Source of the DNA: Candidatus Geothrix odensensis
GTDB lineage: Bacteria; Acidobacteriota; Holophagae; Holophagales; Holophagaceae
Direction of reading: 5' to 3'
Length of the DNA: 64,000 nucleotides
Assembly (NCBI GenBank): GCA_016714685.1
Contig: JADKCH010000001.1
Span: 1 to 64,000, forward strand
Position numbers and translations under genes: made by a program. Shown piece by piece: positions 7,347 through 15,957 of this stretch; within the stretch, counting starts at the first letter, position 1, and each line of letters starts with the position of its first letter. The notes beneath the pieces were generated by a model. That model ran no database searches. It was not told where the DNA came from and saw nothing but the letters and a program-made list of their open reading frames with translations.

Positions 7347-9146
7347 ATGTCCAAGCCTGCCCCGATCCGGGCCACCCTGCGTCCCCTGGACCTCGCCCAG
7401 CACCTGTTCGAAGTGGAGCTGGTCTTCCCGGCGGAGGCCCTGGCCAGGGGCGCGGTCGCCGCCATGCCGGCGTGGACGCCGGGCTCCTACCTGGTGCGTG
7501 ATTATGCGCGGTTCGTGGATCGCGTCCGCTGGGTGGATGGTCCGCAGGAACGCACCCTCGAGAAGCTCGACAAGCAACGCTGGGCCCTTCCCGCCTCCGG
7601 GAGGGACCTCACGGTCCGCTACCGCGTCTACGGCAATGACCTGACCGTCCGCACCAACCACGTGGACGCCACTCACGCCCAGATCATCCCCGCCGCGACC
7701 TTCCTCTACCTGGAAGGTCAGCTGGACCGGCCCGTCACTGTGCGCTTCGAGGGGTTCCCTCCCGCCTGGAGCGTGGCCTCAGCCCTCCCCCTCAAGCAGG
7801 GCGCCTACCAGGCCCGGGACTTCGACACGCTGGTGGACTCCCCCTTCGAGCTGGGCGCGTTCCGCACGCGCAGCTTCAAGGCCGGGGGAACGGCCTTCGA
7901 GCTGGCCTTCACGGGCGACCACAACGGGGACGAAGCCCGCATCACCGAGGCCACCCGCAAGATCGTCGAGGCTGCGGGCGCGCTCTTCGGTGGCTTCCCC
8001 TTCCGGCGCTACCTGTTCCTCTTCACCTTCGCGCCGGGCCTCCGGGGGGGCCTCGAGCATCGGGACTGCACCAGCCTCATCTCCGACAGCCACGCCTTCG
8101 ACCGCCAGGAGGGCTACCACGCCCTGCATCAGCTGGTGGCCCACGAGTTCTTCCACGCCTGGAACGTGAAGCGGCTGCACGACCCTGCCCTGGGGCCCTT
8201 CGACTACAGCCGCGAGAACCCCACGAAGCTGCTGTGGTTCCATGAGGGGCTCACCTCCTACATGGAGCACGTGATCGTCCTGCGGGCAGGCGTGGTGCCC
8301 TGGAGCCATGCCGCGAAGGAGCTGGCCCGCTGCTGGAGCGAGCAGGCGCAGCGCCCGGGCCGCCTGGAGCAGAGCCTGGAGGAATCCAGCTGGGACACCT
8401 GGATCCGCCTCTACAAACCCCACGAGTTCAGCCCCAACAGCACCGTCAGCTACTACGACAAGGGCGAGCTGGTGGGCTGGCTCATGGATGCCGCCCTGCG
8501 GGAGGGGAGCCGCGGCAAGGCCGGGCTGCCGGAGCTCTTCGCCCTGCTGTGGGCGCGGCACGGCGAGCGGGGACTCACCGACGCCGACGTGCGGGCGGCC
8601 TTCCGGGAGCTCTCGGGACGGGATCCCGGGCCCTTCTGGGAAGCCTATGTCTCCGGCCGGGCCGAGCTCGACGCCGCCCTCCTGCGGCGGGCCCTGGGGC
8701 TGTCGCTGGAGGCGCAGGCCCCCTGGCAGGCCCTCTCCCAGGAGGAACAGCGGGATCCAGTGTCCCTCCAGCGGGCCCGGTCCTGGACCGGACTCCAGCT
8801 GACCGCCAATGGACCGGTCGTGCAGAACGTGATCCCCGGCAGCCCCGCCGCGGCGGCGGGCCTCAGCTTCGGCATGGAGATCCTGGCGGTGGACGGCTGG
8901 CGCACGAAGACGCCGGCCGAGGTCCAGCGTGGCCTGGCCCAGCCCGGACCCGGCGGCAGCGCCCGCATCCTCGCGGCGGATCGCGGCCGGGTGTTCGAGG
9001 TCGAGGTGCCGGTCATCGAGAACCCCGAGCGCGGGTTCCGGCTGGTCCCCGATCCGGCCGCCAGCGTGACCCAACGGTCGGCCTTCGAGGCTGCATACGG
9101 CCAGCCCTGGCCTGTTCCCGCCCCGAAACGCGGGAAGCGTCCTTGA
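7347..9146 (+). CDS. M61-family metallopeptidase with PDZ domain
   Basis: 599 aa. Glycyl-aminopeptidase family M61: an N-terminal beta domain (MPAWTPGSYLVRDYARFVD), a gluzincin catalytic core with zinc motif H266-E-F-F-H270 in HEFFHAWNVKRLHD and the downstream Glu in WFHEGLTSYME, then a C-terminal PDZ domain (about 485-570: NVIPGSPAAAAGLSFGMEIL). It hydrolyses peptides with N-terminal Gly or Ala, probably in the cytoplasm since no signal peptide is seen. The ATG at 7347 is preceded by a purine-rich GAGG. Its stop overlaps a TTG start for the following glycosyltransferase (TTGA), the first link of a chain of coupled genes through mutT. Confidence 0.88.
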   Translation: MSKPAPIRATLRPLDLAQHLFEVELVFPAEALARGAVAAMPAWTPGSYLVRDYARFVDRVRWVDGPQERTLEKLDKQRWALPASGRDLTVRYRVYGNDLTVRTNHVDATHAQIIPAATFLYLEGQLDRPVTVRFEGFPPAWSVASALPLKQGAYQARDFDTLVDSPFELGAFRTRSFKAGGTAFELAFTGDHNGDEARITEATRKIVEAAGALFGGFPFRRYLFLFTFAPGLRGGLEHRDCTSLISDSHAFDRQEGYHALHQLVAHEFFHAWNVKRLHDPALGPFDYSRENPTKLLWFHEGLTSYMEHVIVLRAGVVPWSHAAKELARCWSEQAQRPGRLEQSLEESSWDTWIRLYKPHEFSPNSTVSYYDKGELVGWLMDAALREGSRGKAGLPELFALLWARHGERGLTDADVRAAFRELSGRDPGPFWEAYVSGRAELDAALLRRALGLSLEAQAPWQALSQEEQRDPVSLQRARSWTGLQLTANGPVVQNVIPGSPAAAAGLSFGMEILAVDGWRTKTPAEVQRGLAQPGPGGSARILAADRGRVFEVEVPVIENPERGFRLVPDPAASVTQRSAFEAAYGQPWPVPAPKRGKRP

Positions 9147-9814
9147 AGATCGCCGCCATCATCGCCGCCCACAACGAGGCGGACCACATCGCACCGGTGC
9201 TAGAAGGACTCAAGGTCTTCGGCCTCCACCGGATCCTGGTGGTGGATGACGGCTCCACCGATGGCACCGGGGCCGTGGCCGTGGAAGGTGGCGCCGAGGT
9301 CCTGCGCCTGGAGCCTGGAACTGGCGGGGGCAAGGGCCAGGCCATGCGGGCCGGCATCAGGCGCCTCCAGTCCGACGACTTCGACTTCTACCTGTTCCTG
9401 GATGCGGATGGCCAGCACGATCCAGCCGACCTCCAGCGCTTCCTGGACCACCTGGCGGCCCATCCCGGTGCGGACTTCCTCATCGGCTCGCGCTTCCAGG
9501 ACCGGGCCAAGATCCCCGCCAAGCGGTGGCGGACGAATGCTCTGGGCACCTGGACCCTGGGCCGCATCGCCGGCGTGACCTGGGAGGACAGCCAGAGCGG
9601 CTTCCGCATGATCCGGAAGAAGGTGCTGGACCGCCTCCAGCTCCGCGCCTCGGGGTTCGCCATCGAGATGGAGATCGCCATGAAGGCCGCGGACTGGAAG
9701 CTGCGCTGGGCGCACATCCCCATCCAGGCCATCTACCGGCCGGGCCCGCACCGGAGCCATTTCCGGGGGGTGATGGATACCTGGCTGATCGCGTGGGAGT
9801 CGCTGAAGTGCTGA
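9143..9814 (+). CDS. family 2 glycosyltransferase (dolichyl-phosphate mannosyltransferase-like)
   Basis: 223 aa GT-A enzyme. It begins LKIAAIIAAHNEADHI and shows the nucleotide-sugar loop VVDDGSTDGT, the metal site FLDADGQHDP (DxD), and the acceptor region SQSGFRMIRKKVLDRL typical of DPM1/GT2 enzymes using lipid-phosphate acceptors. No membrane domain is present, so it acts at the cytoplasmic face, perhaps adding a sugar to polyprenyl phosphate. Start chosen as TTG at 9143: it overlaps the M61 stop and gives the exact N-terminal beta strand; no ATG fits. The stop overlaps the rnhB start by 7 bp. Confidence 0.82.
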   Translation: MKIAAIIAAHNEADHIAPVLEGLKVFGLHRILVVDDGSTDGTGAVAVEGGAEVLRLEPGTGGGKGQAMRAGIRRLQSDDFDFYLFLDADGQHDPADLQRFLDHLAAHPGADFLIGSRFQDRAKIPAKRWRTNALGTWTLGRIAGVTWEDSQSGFRMIRKKVLDRLQLRASGFAIEMEIAMKAADWKLRWAHIPIQAIYRPGPHRSHFRGVMDTWLIAWESLKC

Positions 9815-10647
9815 AGGGGGCCAAGCTCAACCCCCTCGACTGGGACCTCGGCAATGTGCCGCCGGGCGTGGCCTGGGGCGGGGTGGACGAGGCGGGGCGT
9901 GGCGCCTGGGCCGGACCCGTGGTGGCGGCCTGCGCGGTGCTGGACGCGGAGACGGTGCATAAGTGGGGCCACGTGCTGCGGGGCGTGCGGGACAGCAAGA
10001 AGCTGAAGCCGGAGCGGCGGGAGGTGCTCGCCGCCGAGCTGAAGGCCCTGCTGCCGGCCTACGGGATCGCAGAGGTGGATCCCATGTCCATCGACCGGGA
10101 GAACATCCTCGAGGCCACCCTGATGGCCATGCGGCAGGCCGTGATGGGGCTCGTCCTGCGGCCCCGGCTGCTGTTCATCGACGGGGACAAGGCCCCGAGG
10201 ACCGGCCTGCCCGAGCGCCTCGTGGTGGATGGCGACGCCCTCAGCTGCGCCATCGGCGCGGCGAGCATCCTCGCCAAGGCCCACCGTGACGCCCTGATGG
10301 TCCGGCTGGAGGCAGCCCACCCGGGCTACGGCTTCGACCGGCACAAGGGCTACGGCACCGCCCACCATCAGGAGCGGCTCCGGGAGCTGGGGGCGAGCCC
10401 CTTCCACCGCATCAGCTACGCGCCGGTGGCCGGGCTGCAGCGGGTGGATGAAGCGCTGCGCGAGGCCTTGCACCAAAGCCTGGCCCGCTGCGCCTCCGTG
10501 GACGAACTGCGGACCTGGGTCGAGCTCGAGCTGAGGCCCGCCTACGGCCGGCTGAAGCTGGTGTGGGTGGAGACCCTGCGCCGGCGCTATGCGGATCGCC
10601 TGGCCGTGCTGGCGAGCGGGGACGGACCAGCTGGGGTGGAGGCGTGA
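9808..10647 (+). CDS. rnhB: ribonuclease HII
   Basis: 279 aa from GTG at 9808. RNase HII removes ribonucleotides and RNA primers from DNA-RNA hybrids. The four acidic residues are visible: D27 and E28 in GVDEAGRGAWAGP, D125 in LLFIDGD and D161 in AKAHRDALM. The conserved GYGFDRHKGYGTAHH follows. A C-terminal extension of about 60 residues (SVDELRTWVELELRPAYGRL) makes it longer than the usual 200-230 aa; its role is unknown. A second in-frame GTG at 9793 is possible but would overlap the upstream gene more. It overlaps mutT by GTGA. Confidence 0.9.
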   Translation: MLKGAKLNPLDWDLGNVPPGVAWGGVDEAGRGAWAGPVVAACAVLDAETVHKWGHVLRGVRDSKKLKPERREVLAAELKALLPAYGIAEVDPMSIDRENILEATLMAMRQAVMGLVLRPRLLFIDGDKAPRTGLPERLVVDGDALSCAIGAASILAKAHRDALMVRLEAAHPGYGFDRHKGYGTAHHQERLRELGASPFHRISYAPVAGLQRVDEALREALHQSLARCASVDELRTWVELELRPAYGRLKLVWVETLRRRYADRLAVLASGDGPAGVEA

Positions 10648-11015
10648 CCGACGTCGCCCTGGCGCTGCTGCGGCGCGGGGACCGCTGGTTCCTCCAGCGG
10701 CGTGATCCCGCCAACGCCGTGCTGCCGGGGCTCTGGGAGTTCCCAGGCGGCAAGGTCGAGGCGGGCGAGACGCCGGAGGTGACCCTGCGCCGGGAACTGC
10801 TTGAGGAAGTGGGACTGAACCTCTGCGAGGCGTGGCCCTGGCCGGTGCTGGAAGGCCCGATCCGCCTGCATCCCTTCCTCGCGGAAACCCAGGGCGAGCC
10901 CCGCACGCCGCTGGCCTGGGCCTGGTTCACGGTCCCGGAGATGCTCCGCCTGCCCATGCCGCCCAGGAACGCGGATCTGGTGGCCCGGCTGGCGGCCGCT
11001 GATCTGATAGGCTGA
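10644..11015 (+). CDS. mutT: NUDIX hydrolase, MutT-like 8-oxo-dGTP diphosphatase
   Basis: 123 aa. The Nudix box is complete: G36-x5-E42-x7-R50-E51-L52-x-E54-E55-x-G57 within GGKVEAGETPEVTLRRELLE. The preceding GLWEFPGGK motif is typical of MutT enzymes that clean 8-oxo-dGTP from the nucleotide pool. The protein is truncated relative to E. coli MutT (129 aa) by only a few residues. The start is GTG, overlapping the rnhB stop; no ATG exists before the Nudix core. tolB follows after 24 bp. Notably mutY, the partner repair enzyme, is 4 kb away on the other strand. A general NUDIX pyrophosphatase with another substrate cannot be excluded. Confidence 0.82.
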   Translation: MTDVALALLRRGDRWFLQRRDPANAVLPGLWEFPGGKVEAGETPEVTLRRELLEEVGLNLCEAWPWPVLEGPIRLHPFLAETQGEPRTPLAWAWFTVPEMLRLPMPPRNADLVARLAAADLIG

Positions 11016-11039
11016 AGGTTCCCCAGGCCCGGAGATGCC

Positions 11040-12320
11040 ATGACGCGATTCTTCATTCGGACCTTCCTCTGCATCCTCGCGGCCACCGGCCTCTGGGCCC
11101 AGCAGACGGAAGTGGTGCTGACCGCCACCAGCAGCGCGAAGCTCGTCCTGGGCATGACCCAGCCCAAGGCCAGCGGCCTGGACGACGCCACCATCGCCAC
11201 GGAGTTCACGGCCGTCCTCAAGCGGGATCTCGACGAGACGGGCCTCATCGCCGTGCTCCAGGAGCGGCTCCCGGGCGATGCCGCCGCCGTGAAGGCGTGG
11301 AAGGAAGCTGGCGCCCAGTGGCTGCTGAATGTCCGGATGACCAAGGCCGCCACTGGTGACCTCCAGATGGAGGCCTCGGCCCTCGACACCGCCGCCGAGA
11401 AGGGCGTGTTCACCCGCACCTACAACGCCAACAGGATCGTGCCGCTGCGCTACCTCGCCCACTACCTGGCTGATGATCTGATCGGCCGCCTGACCGGCGA
11501 GAAGGGCGTGGCGTCCAGCCGCATCGTGTTCGTGCGGCAGACTTCACCGGGCGTGAAGGAGATCTTCCAGGTGGACCGCGATGGCGCGGGGTTGGTGCAG
11601 CTGACCCGCCACGGCAGCCTGACCCTCTCCCCCTCGATCGCGGCGGATGGGCGGCTGGCCTACATCACCTACAAGGGCGGAGCCCCCGAGATCTGGGGCC
11701 AGCGCCGCAAGGACGGGCCGCACGAGCGCTTCTATCCGACCAGCGGCGCCGGCGGGATGCTCTCCACCCCGGTGTGGTCACCCGATGGCAAGCGGCTGGC
11801 CTTCGTGCAGGGCGACCGCCGGGGCAACAGCGACATCATGACGCTGGATCTCGCCTCGGGCCGCGCCCGGCGGCTGACCGACGGCAACGGCATCAACACC
11901 GAGCCGACCTGGAATCCGAACGGGAACCAGCTCGCCTTCACCTCCGACCGCGAGGGCGGCCCCCAGGTCTACCTAATGCAGGATGACGGCTCGAACCTCC
12001 GCCGCCTCACCGGGGAAGGGCAGTACAACGCCAGCCCGGCCTGGAGTCCCAACGGCGCCATGGTGGCCTACGTATCCCGCTTCGAGGGCAAGTTCGACTT
12101 GTTCGTCTACAAGCTGGGCGAGGGCAAGGCCTATCAGATCACCACCGGGGTGAGTACCTCCGAGTCCCCGGCCTGGTCTCCCGACGAGCGCCGGCTGGTG
12201 TTCACCAGCAACCGGTTCGGCGCTTCCCAGCTCTTCACCACGGACCTCTCGGGCCGCCAGATCATTCGCCTGGCTGAGTTCTCGGGCTGCCAGAGCCCCC
12301 GCTGGATCCGGGGGCGCTGA
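11040..12320 (+). CDS. tolB: Tol-Pal system beta-propeller protein TolB
   Basis: 426 aa with a cleavable signal peptide (MTRFFIRTFLCILAATGLWA-Q). An N-terminal alpha/beta domain is followed by a six-bladed propeller of WD40-like/PD40 repeats: WSPDGKRLAFVQ, WNPNGNQLAFTSDREG, WSPNGAMVAYVSRFEG and WSPDERRLVFTSNRFG. TolB is periplasmic, binds Pal and mediates outer-membrane constriction during division. The N-terminal domain lacks a well-conserved TolA box. pal and cpoB follow, but tolQRA are not in the window. Preceded by mutT with only 24 bp between, so probably read from the same transcript. Confidence 0.93.
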   Translation: MTRFFIRTFLCILAATGLWAQQTEVVLTATSSAKLVLGMTQPKASGLDDATIATEFTAVLKRDLDETGLIAVLQERLPGDAAAVKAWKEAGAQWLLNVRMTKAATGDLQMEASALDTAAEKGVFTRTYNANRIVPLRYLAHYLADDLIGRLTGEKGVASSRIVFVRQTSPGVKEIFQVDRDGAGLVQLTRHGSLTLSPSIAADGRLAYITYKGGAPEIWGQRRKDGPHERFYPTSGAGGMLSTPVWSPDGKRLAFVQGDRRGNSDIMTLDLASGRARRLTDGNGINTEPTWNPNGNQLAFTSDREGGPQVYLMQDDGSNLRRLTGEGQYNASPAWSPNGAMVAYVSRFEGKFDLFVYKLGEGKAYQITTGVSTSESPAWSPDERRLVFTSNRFGASQLFTTDLSGRQIIRLAEFSGCQSPRWIRGR

Positions 12321-12384
12321 AAATTTCTGGCAAATCCTTGATCCACAACCTTCTATACTCACTTCATCCTGGAGGAACAATCCC

Positions 12385-13107
12385 ATGCGCTACGGTACCT
12401 ACCTCGTCCCTGCGGCCATCGTGCTCACCCTCGGCAGCCTGGCTTGCAAGCCGCCCAAGACCGCTGAGCAGATCAAGGCCGAGACCCAGGCCGCCTTCAA
12501 CGAAGGCGTGCAGGCGTTCAAGGATGGCAAGGCCCGCGCGACCAATCCCTACCTGACCGACAAGGAAAACCCCCACAAGATGCAGGGCTGGTACGACGGC
12601 TGGGACAAGGCCGCGGCCGACAAGGCTGCCGCCGACAAGGCCGCCGCTGATGCCAAGGCCGCTGCTGATGCCAAGGCCGCCGCCGACAAGCTCGCGGCCG
12701 ACAAGGCTGCCGCTGCGGAAGCTGCCCGCAAGGCCGCCGAGGCCGAAAAGGCCGCCGCCTTCAAGAAGGCCGCCGAGGCCGCCCTCAAGACCATCCACTT
12801 CGACTACGACAAGTCCGAGATCAAGGAGAAGGACCGCGCGATCCTCCAGGGCATCGCCGACTTCATGAAGGCCTTCCCCACCGCCAAGCTCGAGATCGAA
12901 GGCCACTGCGACGAGCGCGGCACCAACGAGTACAACCTCGCCCTTGGCAACAAGCGCGCCGCCGCCGCCCTGGCTTACCTGAAGACCCTGGGCGTGGATG
13001 AGGCCCGCTTCACCACCATCAGCTTCGGCAAGGAAAAGCCCCTATGCACCGAGGCGAAGGAGGCCTGCTGGAGCCAGAACCGCCGCGGCGAGTTCAAGCT
13101 CAAGTAG
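12385..13107 (+). CDS. pal: peptidoglycan-associated lipoprotein Pal
   Basis: 240 aa outer-membrane lipoprotein. Signal peptide with lipobox LGSLAC (C21). A middle segment of about 60 residues is a low-complexity Ala/Lys/Asp repeat (AAADKAAADAK units), probably a long coiled coil or spacer. The C-terminal OmpA-like domain (about 134-240) has IHFDYDKSEIKEKD and the diaminopimelate-binding region GHCDERGTNEYNLALGNKRA. The repeat makes it longer than E. coli Pal (173 aa). A TATACT -10-like box at 12354-12359 suggests its own promoter in the 64-bp gap after tolB. SD GGAGG is good. A strong terminator follows the stop. Confidence 0.93.
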   Translation: MRYGTYLVPAAIVLTLGSLACKPPKTAEQIKAETQAAFNEGVQAFKDGKARATNPYLTDKENPHKMQGWYDGWDKAAADKAAADKAAADAKAAADAKAAADKLAADKAAAAEAARKAAEAEKAAAFKKAAEAALKTIHFDYDKSEIKEKDRAILQGIADFMKAFPTAKLEIEGHCDERGTNEYNLALGNKRAAAALAYLKTLGVDEARFTTISFGKEKPLCTEAKEACWSQNRRGEFKLK

Positions 13108-13125
13108 ATCGTGCCGCAGGACGCG

Positions 13126-13155
13126 AAGCGGGGGCTCGGGCCCCCGCTTTTCGTT
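13126..13155 (+). terminator. intrinsic terminator after pal
   Basis: GCGGGGGC (13128-13135) pairs with GCCCCCGC (13140-13147) around loop TCGG, flanked by AA/TT that extend the stem, and followed by TTTTCGTTT. This is a canonical Rho-independent terminator ending the tolB-pal unit, before cpoB. Confidence 0.88.
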
Positions 13156-13182
13156 TAGGATGGAAGCACCTCCGGAGTTCCC

Positions 13183-13896
13183 ATGAGCGCCCGCATGATG
13201 TTGCTTCCCGCCTTGGCCGCGCTGCTGGCAATCGGCTGCGGATCCGAGGACCAGCTCCGCCGCGTGGAGCAGGAGGTGGGCGACCTCAAGCTGGAGGTCT
13301 TCAAGCTCCGCCAGTCGGTGGAGGAGGGCAACAAGAAGGCCCAGGCCGATCAGCAGGCCGCCGCCGAGGCCCGGACCCAGGATCGTCGCTTCCAGGCGGA
13401 TCTGCAGGAGAGCCTGCGCCAGGTGCAGGACACCACCAGGGTGCTGAACAACCGCCTGAACAGCCAGCCGAAGGGCCCGAGCCGGCCGGCCGCCGAGCCC
13501 CAGGCTGCGGCCGCCGCAGCCGAGGACGAGCGGGCCTACAACGCAGCCGTGCTGGACTACAACCGGGGCAACTATCCTCTGGCCGCCGAAGGGCTCGAGC
13601 TGTTCCTGAAGACCTACCCCCAGAGCGTGAAGCGTCCGGATGCCCTGTTCTTCCTGGGCCTCTGCCACTACAACCAGCGCGCCTTCGACAAGGCCCAGGC
13701 GGCCTTCGACCGGATCATCAAGGAGCACGCGGCCTCGCCTCAGTTCCTCCCTGCCCGGCTCAAGCGGGCCCAGTGCCTGCTCAAGCAGGGGCTGAAGCCC
13801 GCCGCCCTGAAGGCCTTCCGGGAGCTGGTGGACGGCTTCCCGGGCAGCGCGGAGGCCCGCACGGCCCAGCAGGAACTGAGCGACCTCGGGCTCTGA
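13183..13896 (+). CDS. cpoB: CpoB/YbgF-type TPR lipoprotein
   Basis: 237 aa. Lipobox LAIGC with C19 instead of a soluble signal peptide, then a coiled coil (about 22-100: LRRVEQEVGDLKLEVFKLRQ onward), a Pro/Ala linker and C-terminal TPR repeats (NYPLAAEGLELFLKTYP, ALFFLGLCHYNQRAFDKAQA). This architecture (trimerising coiled coil plus TPR) is that of CpoB, which couples Tol-Pal constriction to PBP1B. Unlike E. coli CpoB it appears membrane-anchored. It starts after the pal terminator, so it likely has a separate promoter. Three bp separate it from the GHMP kinase gene. Confidence 0.82.
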   Translation: MSARMMLLPALAALLAIGCGSEDQLRRVEQEVGDLKLEVFKLRQSVEEGNKKAQADQQAAAEARTQDRRFQADLQESLRQVQDTTRVLNNRLNSQPKGPSRPAAEPQAAAAAAEDERAYNAAVLDYNRGNYPLAAEGLELFLKTYPQSVKRPDALFFLGLCHYNQRAFDKAQAAFDRIIKEHAASPQFLPARLKRAQCLLKQGLKPAALKAFRELVDGFPGSAEARTAQQELSDLGL

Positions 13897-13899
13897 CAC

Positions 13900-14880
13900 A
13901 TGCCCCGGGAAACCTGGCGCGTCCCCGTCCGCGTGGATTTCGCGGGCGGCACCCTGGACCTGTGGCCCATCTACGCCATGATGGGCGGCTGCGTCACGGT
14001 GAACGCCGCCGTGGACCTGTGGATCGAGATCGGCCTCACCCGGAGTGGGCAGGGGCATCGGCTCACGAGCCGCGACCTCGGCCTCGACCTGGGTTTCGAG
14101 GCCTGGCCCACCGAGTCGCCGGCGACCCTCTCCTGGGTGTGGCGGGTTCTGGACGCCTCCGGGGCGCCCCCGGCGATGCTCACCCTCCACAGCCCTGTGC
14201 CCCAGGGTTCGGGCCTCGGGGTCTCCTCCTGTCTGGGGGTGGGGCTGCTCGGTGTGGCCCTGGAGCTGGAGGCCGGTGAAGCTCTTGCCGCCAAAGTTCC
14301 AATTTTGCGGGACTTGGAGAGTATGGAGCTTCAAACCCCGACCGGCTGGCAGGACTACTACCCGGCGGCCCTGGGAGGCGCCCTGGCCCTGCACTGGGAT
14401 GGCCCCGCCCCGCGCTGGGAGCGGCTGGATCCGCATCCCGCCCTGCTGTCGAACCTGGTGGTGTTCTACACCGGCAAGCCCCACCACTCCGGCCTGACGA
14501 ACTGGGAGGCCTACAAGCGCTTCATCGAGGGGGACGGCCAGACCCGCCAGGCCCTGGCCGAGATCCGGGACATCGCCCGGGACATGGCCCTGGCCCTGTC
14601 ATCCGATCCGGTGGCCGTGGCCGCACTCCTGGAGCGCGAGGGCCGGGCCCGGATGCAGCTGTCTCCCGCGGTGGAGACCGACGCCATGCGCGCCGTCCGT
14701 GACCGGGGCCGCCGCGAGGGCTGGTACGCGGGGATGAAGCCCTGCGGCGCCGGAGGCGGCGGGTGCTGCCTGCTGGTCGTGCGGGACGGGCACCGCGAAG
14801 CTGCTGAGGCCGCCTTGCTGGAGATGGGCCTGCCGGCCATGGACCTGCGGATCACGCCGAAGGGGCTGCACAGGCTCTGA
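13900..14880 (+). CDS. GHMP-family sugar/heptose kinase-like protein
   Basis: 326 aa. The N-terminal GHMP signature VPVRVDFAGGTLDLWPIY resembles D-glycero-D-manno-heptose 7-phosphate kinase (HddA) and fucokinase-type enzymes. The ATP-binding loop is PQGSGLGVSS (101-110), and the C-terminal GHMP motif is MKPCGAGGGGCCLLV. These enzymes phosphorylate sugars at the anomeric carbon on the way to nucleotide sugars for surface polysaccharides. The exact sugar is not evident. It starts 3 bp after cpoB, suggesting an envelope role. The 3' end overlaps the convergent mutY gene by 29 bp. Confidence 0.75.
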   Translation: MPRETWRVPVRVDFAGGTLDLWPIYAMMGGCVTVNAAVDLWIEIGLTRSGQGHRLTSRDLGLDLGFEAWPTESPATLSWVWRVLDASGAPPAMLTLHSPVPQGSGLGVSSCLGVGLLGVALELEAGEALAAKVPILRDLESMELQTPTGWQDYYPAALGGALALHWDGPAPRWERLDPHPALLSNLVVFYTGKPHHSGLTNWEAYKRFIEGDGQTRQALAEIRDIARDMALALSSDPVAVAALLEREGRARMQLSPAVETDAMRAVRDRGRREGWYAGMKPCGAGGGGCCLLVVRDGHREAAEAALLEMGLPAMDLRITPKGLHRL

Positions 14881-15943
14881 CCAGGCTGGCCAGGTCCGGG
14901 GCCTCCAGCAGGGGCTGGCCCGGCGTGTCCAGCAGGTCGCGGAGGCGCTGGTCCCGCTTGCCCAGGGGCAGGCCCTGAAGCTCGGTGCGGGGCACCCAGC
15001 GGAGCCCCTCCGCCGGGGCGAAGGGGGCCGCCAGGCCGATGTGGAGGGGCGTCACGGCTTCCCGGCGGTGGGTGTAGACCTGAGTCCACCCTGGCCAGGC
15101 TGTGATGGACCCTGGGCTGGGGACGGATCCATGGTCCGCCGCATCGAAGGTGGGCCAGCGCCACAGCCCGGCCAGCAGTCCCTTGGCGGCGGGGGCCTCC
15201 AGGAGGAACTGTCCCTTCGCCTCCAAGGCCACGAGCCAGAGCGTCGACGCCTTCGGTTTGGCCCGCTTTGCCACCGGTGGGATATCTCCAGTGCGGCCGG
15301 CGCGCCGCGCGGCGCAGTGATCGCCCAGCGGACAGGCCCCACAGGCTGGTACGGGCGTGCAGACCGTGGCACCCAGCTCCATGAGGGCCTGAGTCAGGCG
15401 AGAGGGCCCCAGGGCCTCGAGGGCGGGTACGAGCCAGGTTCGCAGCTCGGCTGCGCGTGCCTTCGGATCGCCTTCGATCAGCAGCAGCCGGGCCAGGACC
15501 CGGAAGGCATTGCCGTCCAGGGCGGGGGTGGGCCACTGGAAGGCGATGGCGCCCACGGCCGCCGCCGTGTAGGGCCCGAGGCCGGGCAACCCGGCAAGAC
15601 CGTCCAGGTCGTCAGGCCAGCCCTCGGCGACGATGGAGACTGCGGCAGCCTTGAGGAAGCGGGCGCGGCGGTAGTAGCCGAGCCCCTCCCAGGCTTTGTG
15701 GACCGCATCCTCGTCGGCTTCCGCCAGCGTCGCCGCATCGGGAAACTGCTCCAGCCAGCGCTGGAAATAGGGGACCACCGTGGCGACCTGGGTCTGCTGG
15801 AGCATCAGCTCCGAGACCAGCACCGCATAGGGATCGGGATGGGGCGCCTCGAGATCCCGGGCTCGCCAGGCCAGATCGCGGCGCACCCGCCCGAACCAGG
15901 GGGCGAGGGGGGCGAGGAGGTCGGGTGACGCGGGCCAGGACAT
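14852..15943 (-). CDS. mutY: A/G-specific adenine glycosylase MutY
   Basis: 363 aa. MutY removes adenine opposite 8-oxoG. The base-pocket glutamate is E45 in SELMLQQTQV, the helix-hairpin-helix is LPGLGPYTAAAV, and the catalytic aspartate D143 lies in ALDGNAFRVLARL. The [4Fe-4S] ligands are C195, C201, C204 and C210, giving C-x5-C-x2-C-x5-C rather than the usual C-x6-C-x2-C-x5-C. The C-terminal NUDIX-like 8-oxoG recognition domain is present (about 230-345: LWLVALEAKGQFLLEAPAAK). The start is set by the N-terminal LLAPLAPWFGRVRRDLAWR. Confidence 0.92.
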   Translation of the reverse strand: MSWPASPDLLAPLAPWFGRVRRDLAWRARDLEAPHPDPYAVLVSELMLQQTQVATVVPYFQRWLEQFPDAATLAEADEDAVHKAWEGLGYYRRARFLKAAAVSIVAEGWPDDLDGLAGLPGLGPYTAAAVGAIAFQWPTPALDGNAFRVLARLLLIEGDPKARAAELRTWLVPALEALGPSRLTQALMELGATVCTPVPACGACPLGDHCAARRAGRTGDIPPVAKRAKPKASTLWLVALEAKGQFLLEAPAAKGLLAGLWRWPTFDAADHGSVPSPGSITAWPGWTQVYTHRREAVTPLHIGLAAPFAPAEGLRWVPRTELQGLPLGKRDQRLRDLLDTPGQPLLEAPDLASLVRACAAPSA

Positions 15944-15957
15944 GGAATGAGGCTATC

